In this document: one piece after another, positions 30,062 through 39,219 of the stretch
Layout of the letters: each line of letters starts with the position of its first letter
How positions within the stretch are numbered: position 1 is the stretch's first letter
Assembly (NCBI RefSeq): GCF_013364195.1
Contig: NZ_CP054918.1
Span: forward strand, 1,787,001 to 1,851,000
Reading direction: 5' to 3'
Origin: Streptomyces sp. NA04227
GTDB taxonomy: Bacteria > Actinomycetota > Actinomycetes > Streptomycetales > Streptomycetaceae
DNA: 64,000 nt
The notes under the pieces: generated by a model
The model's database searches: none
The model's input: the letters and a program-made list of their open reading frames with translations, nothing else
Told to the model about the DNA's origin: nothing
Position numbers and translations under genes: made by a program

Positions 30062-31198
30062 TCAGACCGAGACCTCGGCCCGGTCGTCGGAGTCGCCGCC
30101 GCCCTCGGCGGCGATGGCCTTGTTGCGGCGCACCGAGGACCAGAACGACCAGGCGATCAGGAGGACGCCGATCGAGCCGGTGATCAACTCGTGGATCTCG
30201 TACTGGATGGTCACGAGCAGGATGACCGCGAGCGCGCCGATCGCGTAGTGGGCGCCGTGCTCCAGGTAGACGTACTCGTCCAGGGTGCCCTGGCGGACCA
30301 GGTAGACGGTGAGCGACCGGACGTACATGGCGCCGATACCGAGGCCGAGGGCCATCAGCACGATGTCGTTGGTGACGGCGAAGGCGCCGATGACACCGTC
30401 GAACGAGAAGGAGGCGTCCAGGACTTCCAGGTACAGGAACATGAAGAACGCGGCCTTGCCGCTCAGCTTGAGGACCGAGATGTTCTTGCCCTCGCGCTTG
30501 GCCTCTTCCTCGGCCTCGTGCTCGCGCTCCTCCGCCTCCTCGAGACGGTTCTCGAAGAAGCCGGACAGACCGCCGACGATGAGGTAGGTGATCAGACCGG
30601 CGACGCCGGACAGCAGGACCGTCTCCGCCTTGTCGACGTGCGTGCCGCCGTGCTGGTGGGCGTTGGTCGCGAAGGTCATCGCGCTGACGAGCAGGACGAT
30701 CAGGGCGATGCAGACCGACAGCATGTCGACCTTGCCGAGCTTGGCCAGCGGCCGCTCGATCCAGCCGAGCCACTTGATGTCACGGTCCTCGAAGACGAAG
30801 TCGAGGAAGATCATCAGCAGGAACATGCCACCGAAGGCCGCGATCGCCGGGTGGGCGTCGGTGACCAGCTCCTGGTAGTGGTCCTTGTCGTTGAGCGCCA
30901 GGTCGACGGCATCGATCGGGCCGATCTGGGCGCTGATCGCGACGATGACGACGGGGAAGACCAGCCGCATACCGAAGACGGCGATGAGAATGCCGATCGT
31001 GAGGAAGATTTTCTGCCAGAAGGCATTCATCTTCTTCAGGACTCCGGCGTTCACGACGGCGTTGTCGAAGGACAGCGAGATCTCGAGGACGCTCAGGATC
31101 GCGACGAGCCCGAAGGCGGTCCACCCGTCGTAGAGCACCGCCGCGACCAGACCGAGCGCGGTGACCGCGAACGACCAGCCGAAGGTTTTCAGAATCAC
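30062..31198 (-). CDS. DUF475 (TerC-like) integral membrane protein
   Basis: The protein has 378 aa and a GTG start. It has about nine hydrophobic helices and two TerC-like acidic motifs: EISLSFDNAVVNA (about residues 39-51) and LEVLDASFSFDGVIGA (about 245-260). These membrane carboxylates are the proposed ion-binding sites. A charged cytoplasmic stretch (ENRLEEAEEREHEAEEEAK) lies between the halves. TerC relatives transport Mn2+ or other cations and form a membrane complex with TerD-type proteins. The gene follows a terD gene by 76 bp, with a hairpin in between. Confidence 0.88.
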   Translation of the reverse strand: MILKTFGWSFAVTALGLVAAVLYDGWTAFGLVAILSVLEISLSFDNAVVNAGVLKKMNAFWQKIFLTIGILIAVFGMRLVFPVVIVAISAQIGPIDAVDLALNDKDHYQELVTDAHPAIAAFGGMFLLMIFLDFVFEDRDIKWLGWIERPLAKLGKVDMLSVCIALIVLLVSAMTFATNAHQHGGTHVDKAETVLLSGVAGLITYLIVGGLSGFFENRLEEAEEREHEAEEEAKREGKNISVLKLSGKAAFFMFLYLEVLDASFSFDGVIGAFAVTNDIVLMALGLGIGAMYVRSLTVYLVRQGTLDEYVYLEHGAHYAIGALAVILLVTIQYEIHELITGSIGVLLIAWSFWSSVRRNKAIAAEGGGDSDDRAEVSV

Positions 31199-31274
31199 TG
31201 GCTACCCAATCCTGTGTTCGGGGAGAACCCCGGACCGATCCGAGGGGGGATCTTCCCCCTCGCCGTACTCGGCT

Positions 31275-31850
31275 TTACGAAACGTTGACCCCGAAGTCTA
31301 GAGCGATGCCCCGAAGGCCCGACGCGTACCCCTGGCCGACGGCACGGAACTTCCACTCACCGCCGTAGCGGTAGAGCTCGCCGAAGATCATCGCCGTCTC
31401 GGTGGAGGCGTCCTCGGACAGGTCGTAGCGTGCCAGCTCCTGACCGTCGGCCTGGTTCACGACCCGGATGAAGGCGTTGCTGACCTGACCGAAGGCCTGG
31501 CCCCGGTTGTCCGCGTCGTGGATCGAGACCGGAAAGATGATCTTGTCGCAGTGGGCCGGGACCCCGGACAGGTCGACGAGCAGCGACTCGTCGTCGCCGT
31601 CACCCTCGCCGGTCAGGTTGTCGCCGGTGTGTTCGACCGAACCGTCCGGGCTGGTCAGGTTGTTGTAGAAGACGAACCACTCGTCGCCGAGCACCCGGCC
31701 CGACTGGCACAGCAGTGCGCTGGCGTCCAGGTCGAAGGGCGCTCCGGTGGTCGAGCGCGCGTCCCAGCCGAGTCCGACCATCACCTGGGTGAGATTCGGT
31801 GCGACTTTGGAGAGGGAGACATTGCCTCCCTTGGCGAGCGTGACGCCCAT
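31275..31850 (-). CDS. terD: TerD-family Ca2+-binding stress protein
   Basis: The protein has 191 aa from ATG 31850 ([13 protein letters not shown]). It has full TerD features: [19 protein letters not shown] (Ca2+ site), [33 protein letters not shown], and the C-terminal [20 protein letters not shown]. It is a close paralogue of the gene 182 bp upstream (same length, most of the sequence shared), so the pair looks like a tandem duplication. It is predicted to work with the DUF475 membrane protein encoded just downstream. Confidence 0.93.
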   Translation of the reverse strand: MGVTLAKGGNVSLSKVAPNLTQVMVGLGWDARSTTGAPFDLDASALLCQSGRVLGDEWFVFYNNLTSPDGSVEHTGDNLTGEGDGDDESLLVDLSGVPAHCDKIIFPVSIHDADNRGQAFGQVSNAFIRVVNQADGQELARYDLSEDASTETAMIFGELYRYGGEWKFRAVGQGYASGLRGIALDFGVNVS

Positions 31851-31972
31851 GGTTCGTGGTCCTCCCCGCGTGGTGGTCAATTCCCGTCGCGGCACTGCCC
31901 CGGACTGTTGCGAGGCCGCCCTGAACGGTCGCATGCCGCCTTGGTCATGACGGGCTGCTGCCTTGGACAAGC

Positions 31973-32010
31973 ACGTCCGGCGCCGCAGGAGCACGTGCGG
32001 CGCCGGACGT
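31973..32010 (-). terminator. Strong hairpin between the two terD paralogues
   Basis: A perfect 14-bp stem, ACGTCCGGCGCCGC / GCGGCGCCGGACGT, encloses a 10-nt loop. It lies 23 nt after the stop of the upstream terD. It lacks a clear T-run, as is usual in Streptomyces, so it may be a terminator or an mRNA-stabilising element that separates expression of the paralogues. Confidence 0.7.
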
Positions 32011-32032
32011 CGGTCGTGCGTACGGCTCTGGG

Positions 32033-32608
32033 TCAGACGTTGACGCCGAAGTCCTGCGCGATGCCACGCAGGCCCGAGGCGTAACCCTGGCCGATGGCGC
32101 GGAACTTCCACTCCGCACCGTGCCGGTAGAGCTCACCGAAGATCATGGCGGTCTCGGTGGAGGCGTCCTCCGAGAGGTCGTACCGGGCGATCTCGGCGCC
32201 GCCGGCCTGGTTCACCACGCGGATGAACGCGTTGCGCACCTGACCGAAGGACTGCTGGCGGTTCTCCGCGTCGTAGATGGAGACCGGGAAGACGATCTTC
32301 TCCACGTCCGCGGGGACACCGGCCAGGTTGACCTTGATCTGCTCGTCGTCGCCCTCGCCCTCACCGGTGGTGTTGTCACCGGTGTGCTCCACGGAGCCGT
32401 CGGGGCTCTTCAGGTTGTTGAAGAAAACGAAGTTCTGGTCGCCCGTGACCTTCCCCTCCGAGTTCGTCAGGATGGCACTGGCGTCGAGGTCGAAGTCCGT
32501 ACCGGTCGTGGTGCGGACGTCCCAGCCGAGACCGACCGTGATGTCGGTCAGGCCCGGCGCCTCCTTGGTCAGCGAGACGTTGCCGCCCTTGCTGAGGCTG
32601 ACTCCCAC
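32033..32608 (-). CDS. terD: TerD-family Ca2+-binding stress protein
   Basis: The protein has 191 aa. The start is GTG 32608 behind AAGGGAGGA. It carries the TerD blocks: [20 protein letters not shown] with the D-x-D-x-S Ca2+ site, [34 protein letters not shown], and [20 protein letters not shown]. It is the first gene of the leftward terD-terD-DUF475 set. A TAGGAT -10 box with an adjacent palindrome lies upstream (32674-32698). TerD proteins respond to oxidative, metal and membrane stress. Confidence 0.93.
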   Translation of the reverse strand: MGVSLSKGGNVSLTKEAPGLTDITVGLGWDVRTTTGTDFDLDASAILTNSEGKVTGDQNFVFFNNLKSPDGSVEHTGDNTTGEGEGDDEQIKVNLAGVPADVEKIVFPVSIYDAENRQQSFGQVRNAFIRVVNQAGGAEIARYDLSEDASTETAMIFGELYRHGAEWKFRAIGQGYASGLRGIAQDFGVNV

Positions 32609-32673
32609 GAGTCCTCCCTTGGTGTGCAGGGGCGTTGCCCCCATCGTGCATTGGCTTCTTGAACAACGACTGG

Positions 32674-32698
32674 ATCCTAGTGACGGGTTCCCCGTCAC
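32674..32698 (-). promoter_or_regulatory. -10 box with adjacent 19-bp inverted repeat upstream of terD
   Basis: Read leftward, GTGACGGG-GAA-CCCGTCAC (32698-32680) is followed directly by TAGGAT (32679-32674). The palindrome would cover the -35/-10 spacer, the position of a repressor operator. It could instead be the end hairpin of the peroxiredoxin gene, which stops at 32721. Confidence 0.5.
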
Positions 32699-32720
32699 GA
32701 CCCGCCTTACGGCGGGAGAA

Positions 32721-33179
32721 TCACAGGGTGTCGAGTGCCTTCAGGTACTCGTTCAGGTCACGCGCGTCGGGCAGGCCGTTGACGACGGTCCAGCGCACGA
32801 CGCCCTCCTTGTCGATGATGAAGGTGCCGCGCACCGCGCAGCCCTTCTCCTCGTCGAAGACGCCGTAGGCGCGGGAGATCTCGCCGTGCGGCCAGAAGTC
32901 GGAGAGCAGCGGGTACTCGAGACCCTCCTGCTCGGCGAAGACGCGCAGGCTGAACGGGGCGTCGTTGGAGACGGCGAGCAACTGCACGTCGTCGTTGACG
33001 AACTTGGGCAGTTCGTCGCGCAGGGCGCACAGCTCGCCCGTGCAGACACCGGTGAACGCGAACGGGTAGAAGAGCAGCACCACGTTCTTCTCGCCACGGA
33101 AGTCCGCGAGCCGCACGGTCTCGCCGTGCTGGTTCCTGAGCTCGAAATCCGGGGCCTTGGTGCCGACCTCGATCGCCAT
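32721..33179 (-). CDS. AhpE/Bcp-like peroxiredoxin
   Basis: The protein has 152 aa from ATG 33179; GTG two codons upstream (33185) is also possible and better spaced from AAGGG. The thioredoxin-fold peroxidase core is clear: [14 protein letters not shown], then [19 protein letters not shown] with the peroxidatic Cys in P-x-x-x-T-x-x-C, and a second Cys five residues on. [18 protein letters not shown] follows. It reduces hydroperoxides, with electrons from a thiol donor. It lies upstream of terD on the same strand, consistent with oxidative-stress context. Confidence 0.92.
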   Translation of the reverse strand: MAIEVGTKAPDFELRNQHGETVRLADFRGEKNVVLLFYPFAFTGVCTGELCALRDELPKFVNDDVQLLAVSNDAPFSLRVFAEQEGLEYPLLSDFWPHGEISRAYGVFDEEKGCAVRGTFIIDKEGVVRWTVVNGLPDARDLNEYLKALDTL

Positions 33180-33452
33180 GGTCACGCCATCCCTTCCAGG
33201 GGCCGTAGGAGGCTGTTCGGGTGACCCACCCTACGCAGTCCGTCGGCGGCGAGGGCGACTCAGGCCCCGGCCCGGCCCGCCTCCCCCGTCGCGGGGAGGG
33301 GCATCACCGTCGTACGGCATACGGCATACGGGACAGCCAGCGCCGCCGCACGGGAGGCCTCCCCTTCCGGAACCCCGGAAACGGCATCGGGCTCCACGAC
33401 CCGGAGATGTCCTCCCGGTCGCGGAGCCCGATGCGGTGCTCTCGGCCTGCGG

Positions 33453-33890
33453 CTAGCGCTTCTTGGCGGCCGCCTTGGGGGTGGCCAGACGGCTGCCGGA
33501 CCAGTCCTTGCCCACACTGACGCTCTTGGACGGGGACAGGCCCGCGGTCCGCGCGGCATCGTTGATGTCGCTCGGCTCGACATACCCGTCTCGCCCGGTC
33601 TTCGGCGTCAGCAGGACGAGCGGTGCGCCCTCGTCGATGAGCGTCGTGGCGTCGACCAGCGCGTCCGTCAGGTCGCCGTCGTCGTCACGGAACCAGAGGA
33701 CCACCGCGTCGGCGACGTCGTCGTAGTCCTCGTCGACGAGCTCGCTGCCAATGGTCTCCTGGATCGCCTCGCGGAGCTCCGAGTCGACGTCCTCGTCGAA
33801 GCCGATCTCCTGGACCACCTGTCCGGGCTGGAAACCCAGCCTCGCGGCCAGGCTAGTCCGCTCCTCCGCGTGGTCCGCGGTCGCGCTCAC
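33453..33890 (-). CDS. DUF3052 domain protein
   Basis: The protein has 145 aa. GTG 33890 (VSATADHAEERT) has an excellent AGGAGG site. The sequence matches the actinobacterial DUF3052 pattern: LGFQPGQVVQEIGFDEDVD, an acidic middle (VDEDYDDVADAVVLWFRDDDGDL), LVLLTPKTGRDGYVEPSDI, then a Lys-rich tail. It is small, acidic and cytoplasmic. Its position divergent from aceE is conserved in related genomes as I remember them. Function unknown. Confidence 0.88.
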   Translation of the reverse strand: MSATADHAEERTSLAARLGFQPGQVVQEIGFDEDVDSELREAIQETIGSELVDEDYDDVADAVVLWFRDDDGDLTDALVDATTLIDEGAPLVLLTPKTGRDGYVEPSDINDAARTAGLSPSKSVSVGKDWSGSRLATPKAAAKKR

Positions 33891-34385
33891 GGGTTGCCTC
33901 CTGATCATGTTTCGGAAGTTGTTCGGGCCTCGCGTACGCGAGGCAATGGCCGTAGTCCACACGTGCGGGACGGATCGCGCAAGTACCCGGCCGTGCAGAC
34001 CGCCGAAACGGTGACGTTCCAGGCCGTGTCACCGCAACTCATGGCATGAGTACACGGTAACCGCTGCCGCGCCCACCCTCGGAATAATCGTTTTCGCGGC
34101 TTTCCTCACCCGCCCAGGTCCCACCCGGGCCGGGCCCGGGAAACCTCGCCGCGGCGCCGGGCAACACGCGGGAAAATGCGAACAGAACCCCTATTTCTTC
34201 GGCCGCTCCCCGTCTCTCGGCCGCCCACCGGCACAAAGCCCACGGTTACCCCTGAGTAGAGATGACGTGGGCCCCGCCGGGGTCCACGATGGGAGCGGCG
34301 CAATCAGCAAACCGGCACCAGCAGTGCTCCCACCAGCGCTCCCGGACATGCCTTCGGGGGCGCTCCCAGACAGTGAAGGAACAGC
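33891..34385. promoter_or_regulatory. Divergent regulatory region between DUF3052 gene and aceE
   Basis: 495 bp without a gene. It contains a perfect 18-bp palindrome GCCTCGCGTACGCGAGGC (33927-33944), 37 bp from the DUF3052 start, and a 15-bp palindrome ACTCATGGCATGAGT (34037-34051). Both are operator-sized. The stretch before aceE has TAGAGAT near 34256 as a possible -10. Confidence 0.55.
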
Positions 34386-37130
34386 GTGGCTTCCGGATCA
34401 GATCGCAATCCGATCATCATTGGCGGCCTTCCCAGCCAGGTCCCGGACTTCGATCCCGAAGAGACCCAGGAGTGGCTCGACTCCCTCGACGCCGCGGTCG
34501 ACGAGCGGGGCCGGGAGCGCGCCAGATACCTCATGCTGCGGCTGATCGAGCGGGCACGTGAGCGGCGCGTGGCCGTGCCCGAGATGCGCAGCACGGACTA
34601 CGTCAACACCATCGCCACCAAGGACGAGCCCTTCTTCCCCGGCAACGAGGACATCGAGCGCAAGATCCTCAACGCCACCCGGTGGAACGCGGCCGTCATG
34701 GTCTCCCGGGCGCAGCGCCCCGGCATCGGGGTCGGCGGCCACATCGCCACCTTCGCCTCCTCGGCCTCGCTCTACGACGTCGGCTTCAACCACTTCTTCC
34801 GGGGCAAGGACGAGGGCGACGGCGGCGACCAGATCTTCTTCCAGGGCCACGCCTCGCCCGGCATCTACGCCCGCGCCTTCCTCCTGGACCGGCTCAGCGA
34901 GGCACGGCTCGACGGCTTCCGGCAGGAGAAGTCCAGGCAGCCCGACGCCCTGTCGAGCTACCCGCACCCGCGCTCGATGCCCGACTTCTGGGAGTTCCCG
35001 ACCGTCTCCATGGGCCTCGGCCCGCTCGGCGCGATCTTCCAGGCCCGGATGAACCGCTACATGGCGGCCCGCGACATCGCGGACACCTCCAGGTCGCACG
35101 TCTGGGCCTTCCTCGGCGACGGCGAGATGGACGAACCCGAGTCGCTCGGCCAGCTGTCCATCGCCGCCCGCGAGGGCCTGGACAACCTGACCTTCGTGGT
35201 GAACTGCAACCTCCAGCGTCTCGACGGACCCGTACGCGGCAACGGAAAGATCATCCAGGAGCTGGAGTCGCAGTTCCGGGGCGCGGGCTGGAACGTCATC
35301 AAGCTGGTCTGGGACCGCACCTGGGACCCGCTGCTCGCCCAGGACCGCGACGGCCTCCTGGTCAACAGGCTGAACACCACGCCCGACGGGCAGTTCCAGA
35401 CGTACGCCACCGAGACCGGCGCGTACATCCGCGAGCACTTCTTCGGCGACGACCAGCGGCTGCGCGCGATGGTCGAGAACATGACCGACGACCAGATCCT
35501 GCACCTGGGACGCGGCGGCCACGACCACCGCAAGATCTACGCGGCCTTCTCGGCGGCCAAGGCGCACAAGGGCCAGCCGACCGTGATCCTGGCGCAGACC
35601 GTCAAGGGCTGGACCCTCGGACCCAACTTCGAGGGCCGCAACGCCACCCACCAGATGAAGAAGCTGACGGTCGCCGACCTGAAGGGCTTCCGGGACCGGC
35701 TGCATCTGCCCATCCCCGACAAGGACCTAGAAGACGGGCTGCCGCCGTACTACCACCCGGGCCGGGACTCGGAAGAGATCCAGTACATGCACGACCGGCG
35801 CAGGGCGCTCGGCGGGTACGCGCCCACCCGTGTCGTACGCGCGCGGCCGCTCGCGCTGCCCGAGGACAAGACGTACGCAGGTGTGAAGAAGGGTTCCGGT
35901 CAGCAGTCGATCGCCACCACCATGGCCTTCGTCCGGCTGCTCAAGGACCTGATGCGGGACAAGGAGATCGGCAAGCGTTTCGTACTGATCGCCCCCGACG
36001 AGTACCGCACCTTCGGCATGGACTCGTTCTTCCCGACCGCGAAAATCTACAACCCGCTCGGCCAGCAGTACGAGTCGGTGGACCGTGAACTCCTGCTCGC
36101 CTACAAGGAGTCGCCGACCGGGCAGATGCTGCACGACGGCATCTCCGAGGCCGGCTGCACCGCCTCGCTGATCGCCGCGGGCTCGGCGTACGCCACCCAT
36201 GGCGAACCGCTGATCCCGGTGTACGTCTTCTACTCGATGTTCGGATTCCAGCGCACCGGCGACCAGTTCTGGCAGATGGCCGACCAGATGGCGCGCGGTT
36301 TCGTCCTCGGCGCGACCGCCGGGCGAACGACCTTGACCGGTGAGGGACTTCAGCACGCCGACGGGCACTCGCAGCTCCTGGCCTCCACCAACCCGGCGTG
36401 CGTGGCCTACGACCCCGCGTACGGCTACGAGATCGCGCACATCGTCCAGGACGGACTGCGCAGGATGTACGGCGAGCCGCACCCCGGCGAGGACCCGGGC
36501 GTCTTCTACTACTTGACCGTCTACAACGAGCCCATCCAGCACCCCGCCGAACCCGAGAACGTCGACGTCGAGGGCATCCTCAAGGGAATCCACCGGCTGA
36601 ACCCGGGCCAGCAGGGGACGGTGCCGGCGCAGATCCTCGCCTCCGGTGTCGCGGTGCCGTGGGCACTGGAAGCGCAGGAACTCCTCGCCCGCGACTGGAA
36701 CGTACGGGCCGACGTCTGGTCCGCGACCTCCTGGAACGAACTGCGGCGCGAGGCCGTCGAGGTGGAGCGGTACAACCTGCTGCACCCCGAGGAGGACCAG
36801 CGCACGCCGTACGTCACGGCCAAACTCGCGGGCAGCGAAGGGCCGTTCGTCGCCGTCTCGGACTGGATGCGTTCGGTGCCGGACCAGATCGCGCGCTGGG
36901 TGCCCGGCACCTACCAGTCGCTCGGCGCGGACGGCTTCGGCTTCGCCGACACCCGGGGCGCGGCGCGGCGGTTCTTCCACATCGACGCCCAGTCGATCGT
37001 CGTCGCGGTACTCACCGAACTCGCCCGCGAGGGCAAGGTCGACCGCTCGCTGCTCAAGCAGGCGATCGACCGGTACCAGCTGCTGGATGTGGCGGCGGCG
37101 GATCCGGGGGCTGCGGGGGGAGATGCGTAG
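34386..37130 (+). CDS. aceE: Pyruvate dehydrogenase E1, homodimeric type
   Basis: The protein has 914 aa and a GTG start behind GAAGGA. It has the three-domain layout of AceE: an N-terminal TPP domain with the [10 protein letters not shown]...N motif (about residues 244-275, ending VVNCN), a central pyrimidine domain ([15 protein letters not shown] ... [14 protein letters not shown]), and a C-terminal domain ([14 protein letters not shown]). It decarboxylates pyruvate and acetylates the E2 lipoyl domain. As is usual in actinobacteria, no E2/E3 genes lie beside it. Length is close to E. coli AceE. Confidence 0.97.
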   Translation: MASGSDRNPIIIGGLPSQVPDFDPEETQEWLDSLDAAVDERGRERARYLMLRLIERARERRVAVPEMRSTDYVNTIATKDEPFFPGNEDIERKILNATRWNAAVMVSRAQRPGIGVGGHIATFASSASLYDVGFNHFFRGKDEGDGGDQIFFQGHASPGIYARAFLLDRLSEARLDGFRQEKSRQPDALSSYPHPRSMPDFWEFPTVSMGLGPLGAIFQARMNRYMAARDIADTSRSHVWAFLGDGEMDEPESLGQLSIAAREGLDNLTFVVNCNLQRLDGPVRGNGKIIQELESQFRGAGWNVIKLVWDRTWDPLLAQDRDGLLVNRLNTTPDGQFQTYATETGAYIREHFFGDDQRLRAMVENMTDDQILHLGRGGHDHRKIYAAFSAAKAHKGQPTVILAQTVKGWTLGPNFEGRNATHQMKKLTVADLKGFRDRLHLPIPDKDLEDGLPPYYHPGRDSEEIQYMHDRRRALGGYAPTRVVRARPLALPEDKTYAGVKKGSGQQSIATTMAFVRLLKDLMRDKEIGKRFVLIAPDEYRTFGMDSFFPTAKIYNPLGQQYESVDRELLLAYKESPTGQMLHDGISEAGCTASLIAAGSAYATHGEPLIPVYVFYSMFGFQRTGDQFWQMADQMARGFVLGATAGRTTLTGEGLQHADGHSQLLASTNPACVAYDPAYGYEIAHIVQDGLRRMYGEPHPGEDPGVFYYLTVYNEPIQHPAEPENVDVEGILKGIHRLNPGQQGTVPAQILASGVAVPWALEAQELLARDWNVRADVWSATSWNELRREAVEVERYNLLHPEEDQRTPYVTAKLAGSEGPFVAVSDWMRSVPDQIARWVPGTYQSLGADGFGFADTRGAARRFFHIDAQSIVVAVLTELAREGKVDRSLLKQAIDRYQLLDVAAADPGAAGGDA

Positions 37131-37363
37131 GTGGGGGTTGGGCCAGGGGTGGGGGTGCGGAGGTAGGTGTGGCGAACGCATCGCAGATCCGCGTGCCCCT
37201 CTTGCCCCGGCTGCCCCGCCTGCCCCAACTCCCGTGAAGCGTATTGGTGGTGGTAGAGGTGGAGGGGTGAGGGGCGGCGCTTGAGGCTTGAGGGCTTCCC
37301 CCTTTCTGGGGCCCCTCCCCCCTCCCCCACCCCACCCCGCCTCCCCTCTCCTACGATTCCCCT

Positions 37364-38209
37364 GTGAAGGAACAACCCGCCCGCGTCCGCTGGGAGCAGC
37401 ACACCCAACGGCCGCTTCTGGTCCTCGCGGTCGCCTTCGCCGTCGCGTACGCGGTGCCGATCGCGGCGCCCGACCACGGTGACGCGCTCGCCTTCGGCTG
37501 CGCCCTGGTCGAGTGGATCGTCTGGGGCGCGTTCGCCGTCGACTACCTCGTACGTGTCGTACTCGCCGAGCAGCGTGGGCACTTCGTCCGTACGCACTGG
37601 CTCGACCTGATCGCCGTCATCCTGCCGATGATCCAGCCGTTCCGGCTGCTGCGGGTGGTCTCCACACTCCTGCTCGTCGGCCGCCGCGCCCGGATGGCTT
37701 CACAGGTGCGGCTGACGACCTATGTCGGCGGCGCCGTCGTCGGTCTGCTGATGTTCGGTTCGCTGGCTGTCCTCTCGGTCGAACGGAATGCCCCGGACGG
37801 CAATATCCACACCCTCGGCGACGCCCTGTGGTGGTCGTTCACCACGATGACCACGGTCGGCTACGGGGATCACGCGCCCACCACCGGCCTGGGCCGTCTG
37901 ATCGCGGTCGGGCTCATGCTGTCCGGGATCGCCCTGCTCGGTGTCGTCACCGCCAACATCGCGGCCTGGTTCATCTCCCGCTTCGAACGCGACAACGCCG
38001 CCGAGGAACGCCAGACCGCCGCCATCAAGGAGCTGACCGCGCAGGTACAGGCCCTGCGCGCCCAAGTCGCCGCGCTCTCCGGGGAGTCGGCGACGGCCCC
38101 GGACGCCGTCGCCCACCCGCAGGTGGTACCGCAGCCCGCCGCCCTCACGGCCACCGCGGGCTCCTCCGCCCCGGTCGGTACGGCACCCGAGACGGGTCAG
38201 AGCCCGTAA
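37364..38209 (+). CDS. Voltage-gated-like potassium channel
   Basis: The protein has 281 aa. The start is GTG 37364, six bases after TACGAT, so the message is probably leaderless. Hydrophobic segments from about residue 18 build an S1-S4-like unit that includes an Arg-containing FRLLRVVSTLLLVGRRAR helix. A pore follows with selectivity filter TTVGYGD (about residues 162-168) and an inner helix. A C-terminal coiled coil (ERQTAAIKELTAQVQALRAQ) probably tetramerises the channel. Ligand domains such as RCK are absent. Confidence 0.92.
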   Translation: MKEQPARVRWEQHTQRPLLVLAVAFAVAYAVPIAAPDHGDALAFGCALVEWIVWGAFAVDYLVRVVLAEQRGHFVRTHWLDLIAVILPMIQPFRLLRVVSTLLLVGRRARMASQVRLTTYVGGAVVGLLMFGSLAVLSVERNAPDGNIHTLGDALWWSFTTMTTVGYGDHAPTTGLGRLIAVGLMLSGIALLGVVTANIAAWFISRFERDNAAEERQTAAIKELTAQVQALRAQVAALSGESATAPDAVAHPQVVPQPAALTATAGSSAPVGTAPETGQSP

Positions 38210-38246
38210 CGCCAGCCCCGCAGCGGCCACCGGGAGCGGCGCTGTC

Positions 38247-38663
38247 TCACCTCTCCCAGATCTTGAACGCCCGTACCCGGTACGCCGATTCGGGTGTGTA
38301 GCTGCCCTTGCCCTTACCGGGGTAGGTGTCGAACTCCCCTGTCTCGGCACACTCGTTGGACTGGTACGTGGTGACCGGCCGCCCCGTGCGGTTGACGAAG
38401 GACTGGGCTCCGCCCTTGGCCGGCAGCACGACGCAGCTGTCGATGTCGGTGTTGGAGAGATCGCGGATGTGCGGCTTGCCGCGGAAGTCCGGCCGGTCCC
38501 ACAGGCACAACTCCCCTGCGGCGCAGGCGGCGAGCGCCTTGGCCGCGGTGGTGCGCGCGGGGTGGTGGGCCGACGCCGAGTGCGCCGGTGTGAGTGCCGC
38601 GCAGGACAGCGCCGCGGCGGTCACGGTGAGGGTCAGGTTCCTGCACTTGGTGGTGCGCGTCAT
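38247..38663 (-). CDS. Secreted peptidase inhibitor family I36 protein
   Basis: The protein has 138 aa. A Sec signal peptide (LTLTVTAAALSCAALTPAHSASA) precedes a small beta-sandwich domain with ACAAGELCLWDRPDFRGKP, LSNTDIDSC and a C-terminal YRVRAFKIWER. This pattern matches the I36 (SMPI-like) metalloproteinase inhibitors and beta/gamma-crystallin-type secreted proteins of Streptomyces. Four Cys in the mature part suggest disulfides. Inhibition of a protease is inferred from family only. Confidence 0.82.
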   Translation of the reverse strand: MTRTTKCRNLTLTVTAAALSCAALTPAHSASAHHPARTTAAKALAACAAGELCLWDRPDFRGKPHIRDLSNTDIDSCVVLPAKGGAQSFVNRTGRPVTTYQSNECAETGEFDTYPGKGKGSYTPESAYRVRAFKIWER

Positions 38664-38681
38664 GGTGTTTCCCCGTTGGTG

Positions 38682-38766
38682 AATGGATCGGTCGGTAGAC
38701 CGACCGTGGTTGGTTCGGTCGTGGATGAATCGGTCGTCGGTGAATCGGTCGTGGATGGATCGTCGT
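38682..38766. repeat. Imperfect 14-bp repeats upstream of the I36 gene
   Basis: GGATCGGTCGGTAGACC, GTTCGGTCGTGGATG, AATCGGTCGTCGGTG and AATCGGTCGTGGATG follow one another. They start within 20 bp of the I36 start and may be regulator-binding repeats or simple tandem repeats. Confidence 0.65.
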
Positions 38767-38992
38767 GAGCGGATCGCTTGTGACCGGTTCGCACGCGAGG
38801 CGGCTCGGATGTGCGTGGCCTCGGGTCCGGGTGAAGGGACTCGGGCCCGAGCCGGCTCGGGGGTGCGTGGTGCGGTCGGTCCGCGTACGGCACGGCAACC
38901 TTCCGGAGCCGTGCCGCCGCTCTCATGGGAGCACTCTGACCTGGCCTTCGAGCGCTGCGGAAGGGGTCGCGGCCATGATCACCCTGATAGGG

Positions 38993-39024
38993 GAAATGCC
39001 CCGCCGACGACCCGGCGGGGCATT
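38993..39024. terminator. Bidirectional hairpin terminator
   Basis: A perfect 13-bp stem, AAATGCCCCGCCG / CGGCGGGGCATTT, has a 6-nt loop, with T residues following on the + strand and a matching A-run giving T on the - strand. It is a strong intrinsic terminator for either direction. Confidence 0.88.
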
Positions 39025-39219
39025 TTCCGTGCACGAAGTTGACGCGTTGCGCCAGGAGTTGAGCGGGGTCCGCCGGTTCGGTTCCCGCGTACCTGTCACC
39101 GGATCTGACCGTCCTCATGACCTGATTCGGGACGAATCCGCGCCGAATCGGACCCTCGCGGGCCGACTCGCGTCAGCGCCGTACAAGTACCGGACAAGCG
39201 GCCCGCAAGCTCCCCCGCC

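Larger units (their letters stand above)
38664..39219. other. 556-bp intergenic region with repeats and terminator
   Basis: Positions about 38682-38766 hold at least four variants of GAATCGGTCGTGG with a ~14-bp period, upstream of the I36 gene. A long hairpin lies at 38993-39024. The open frames across it are shadows. No gene is supported. Confidence 0.55.
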
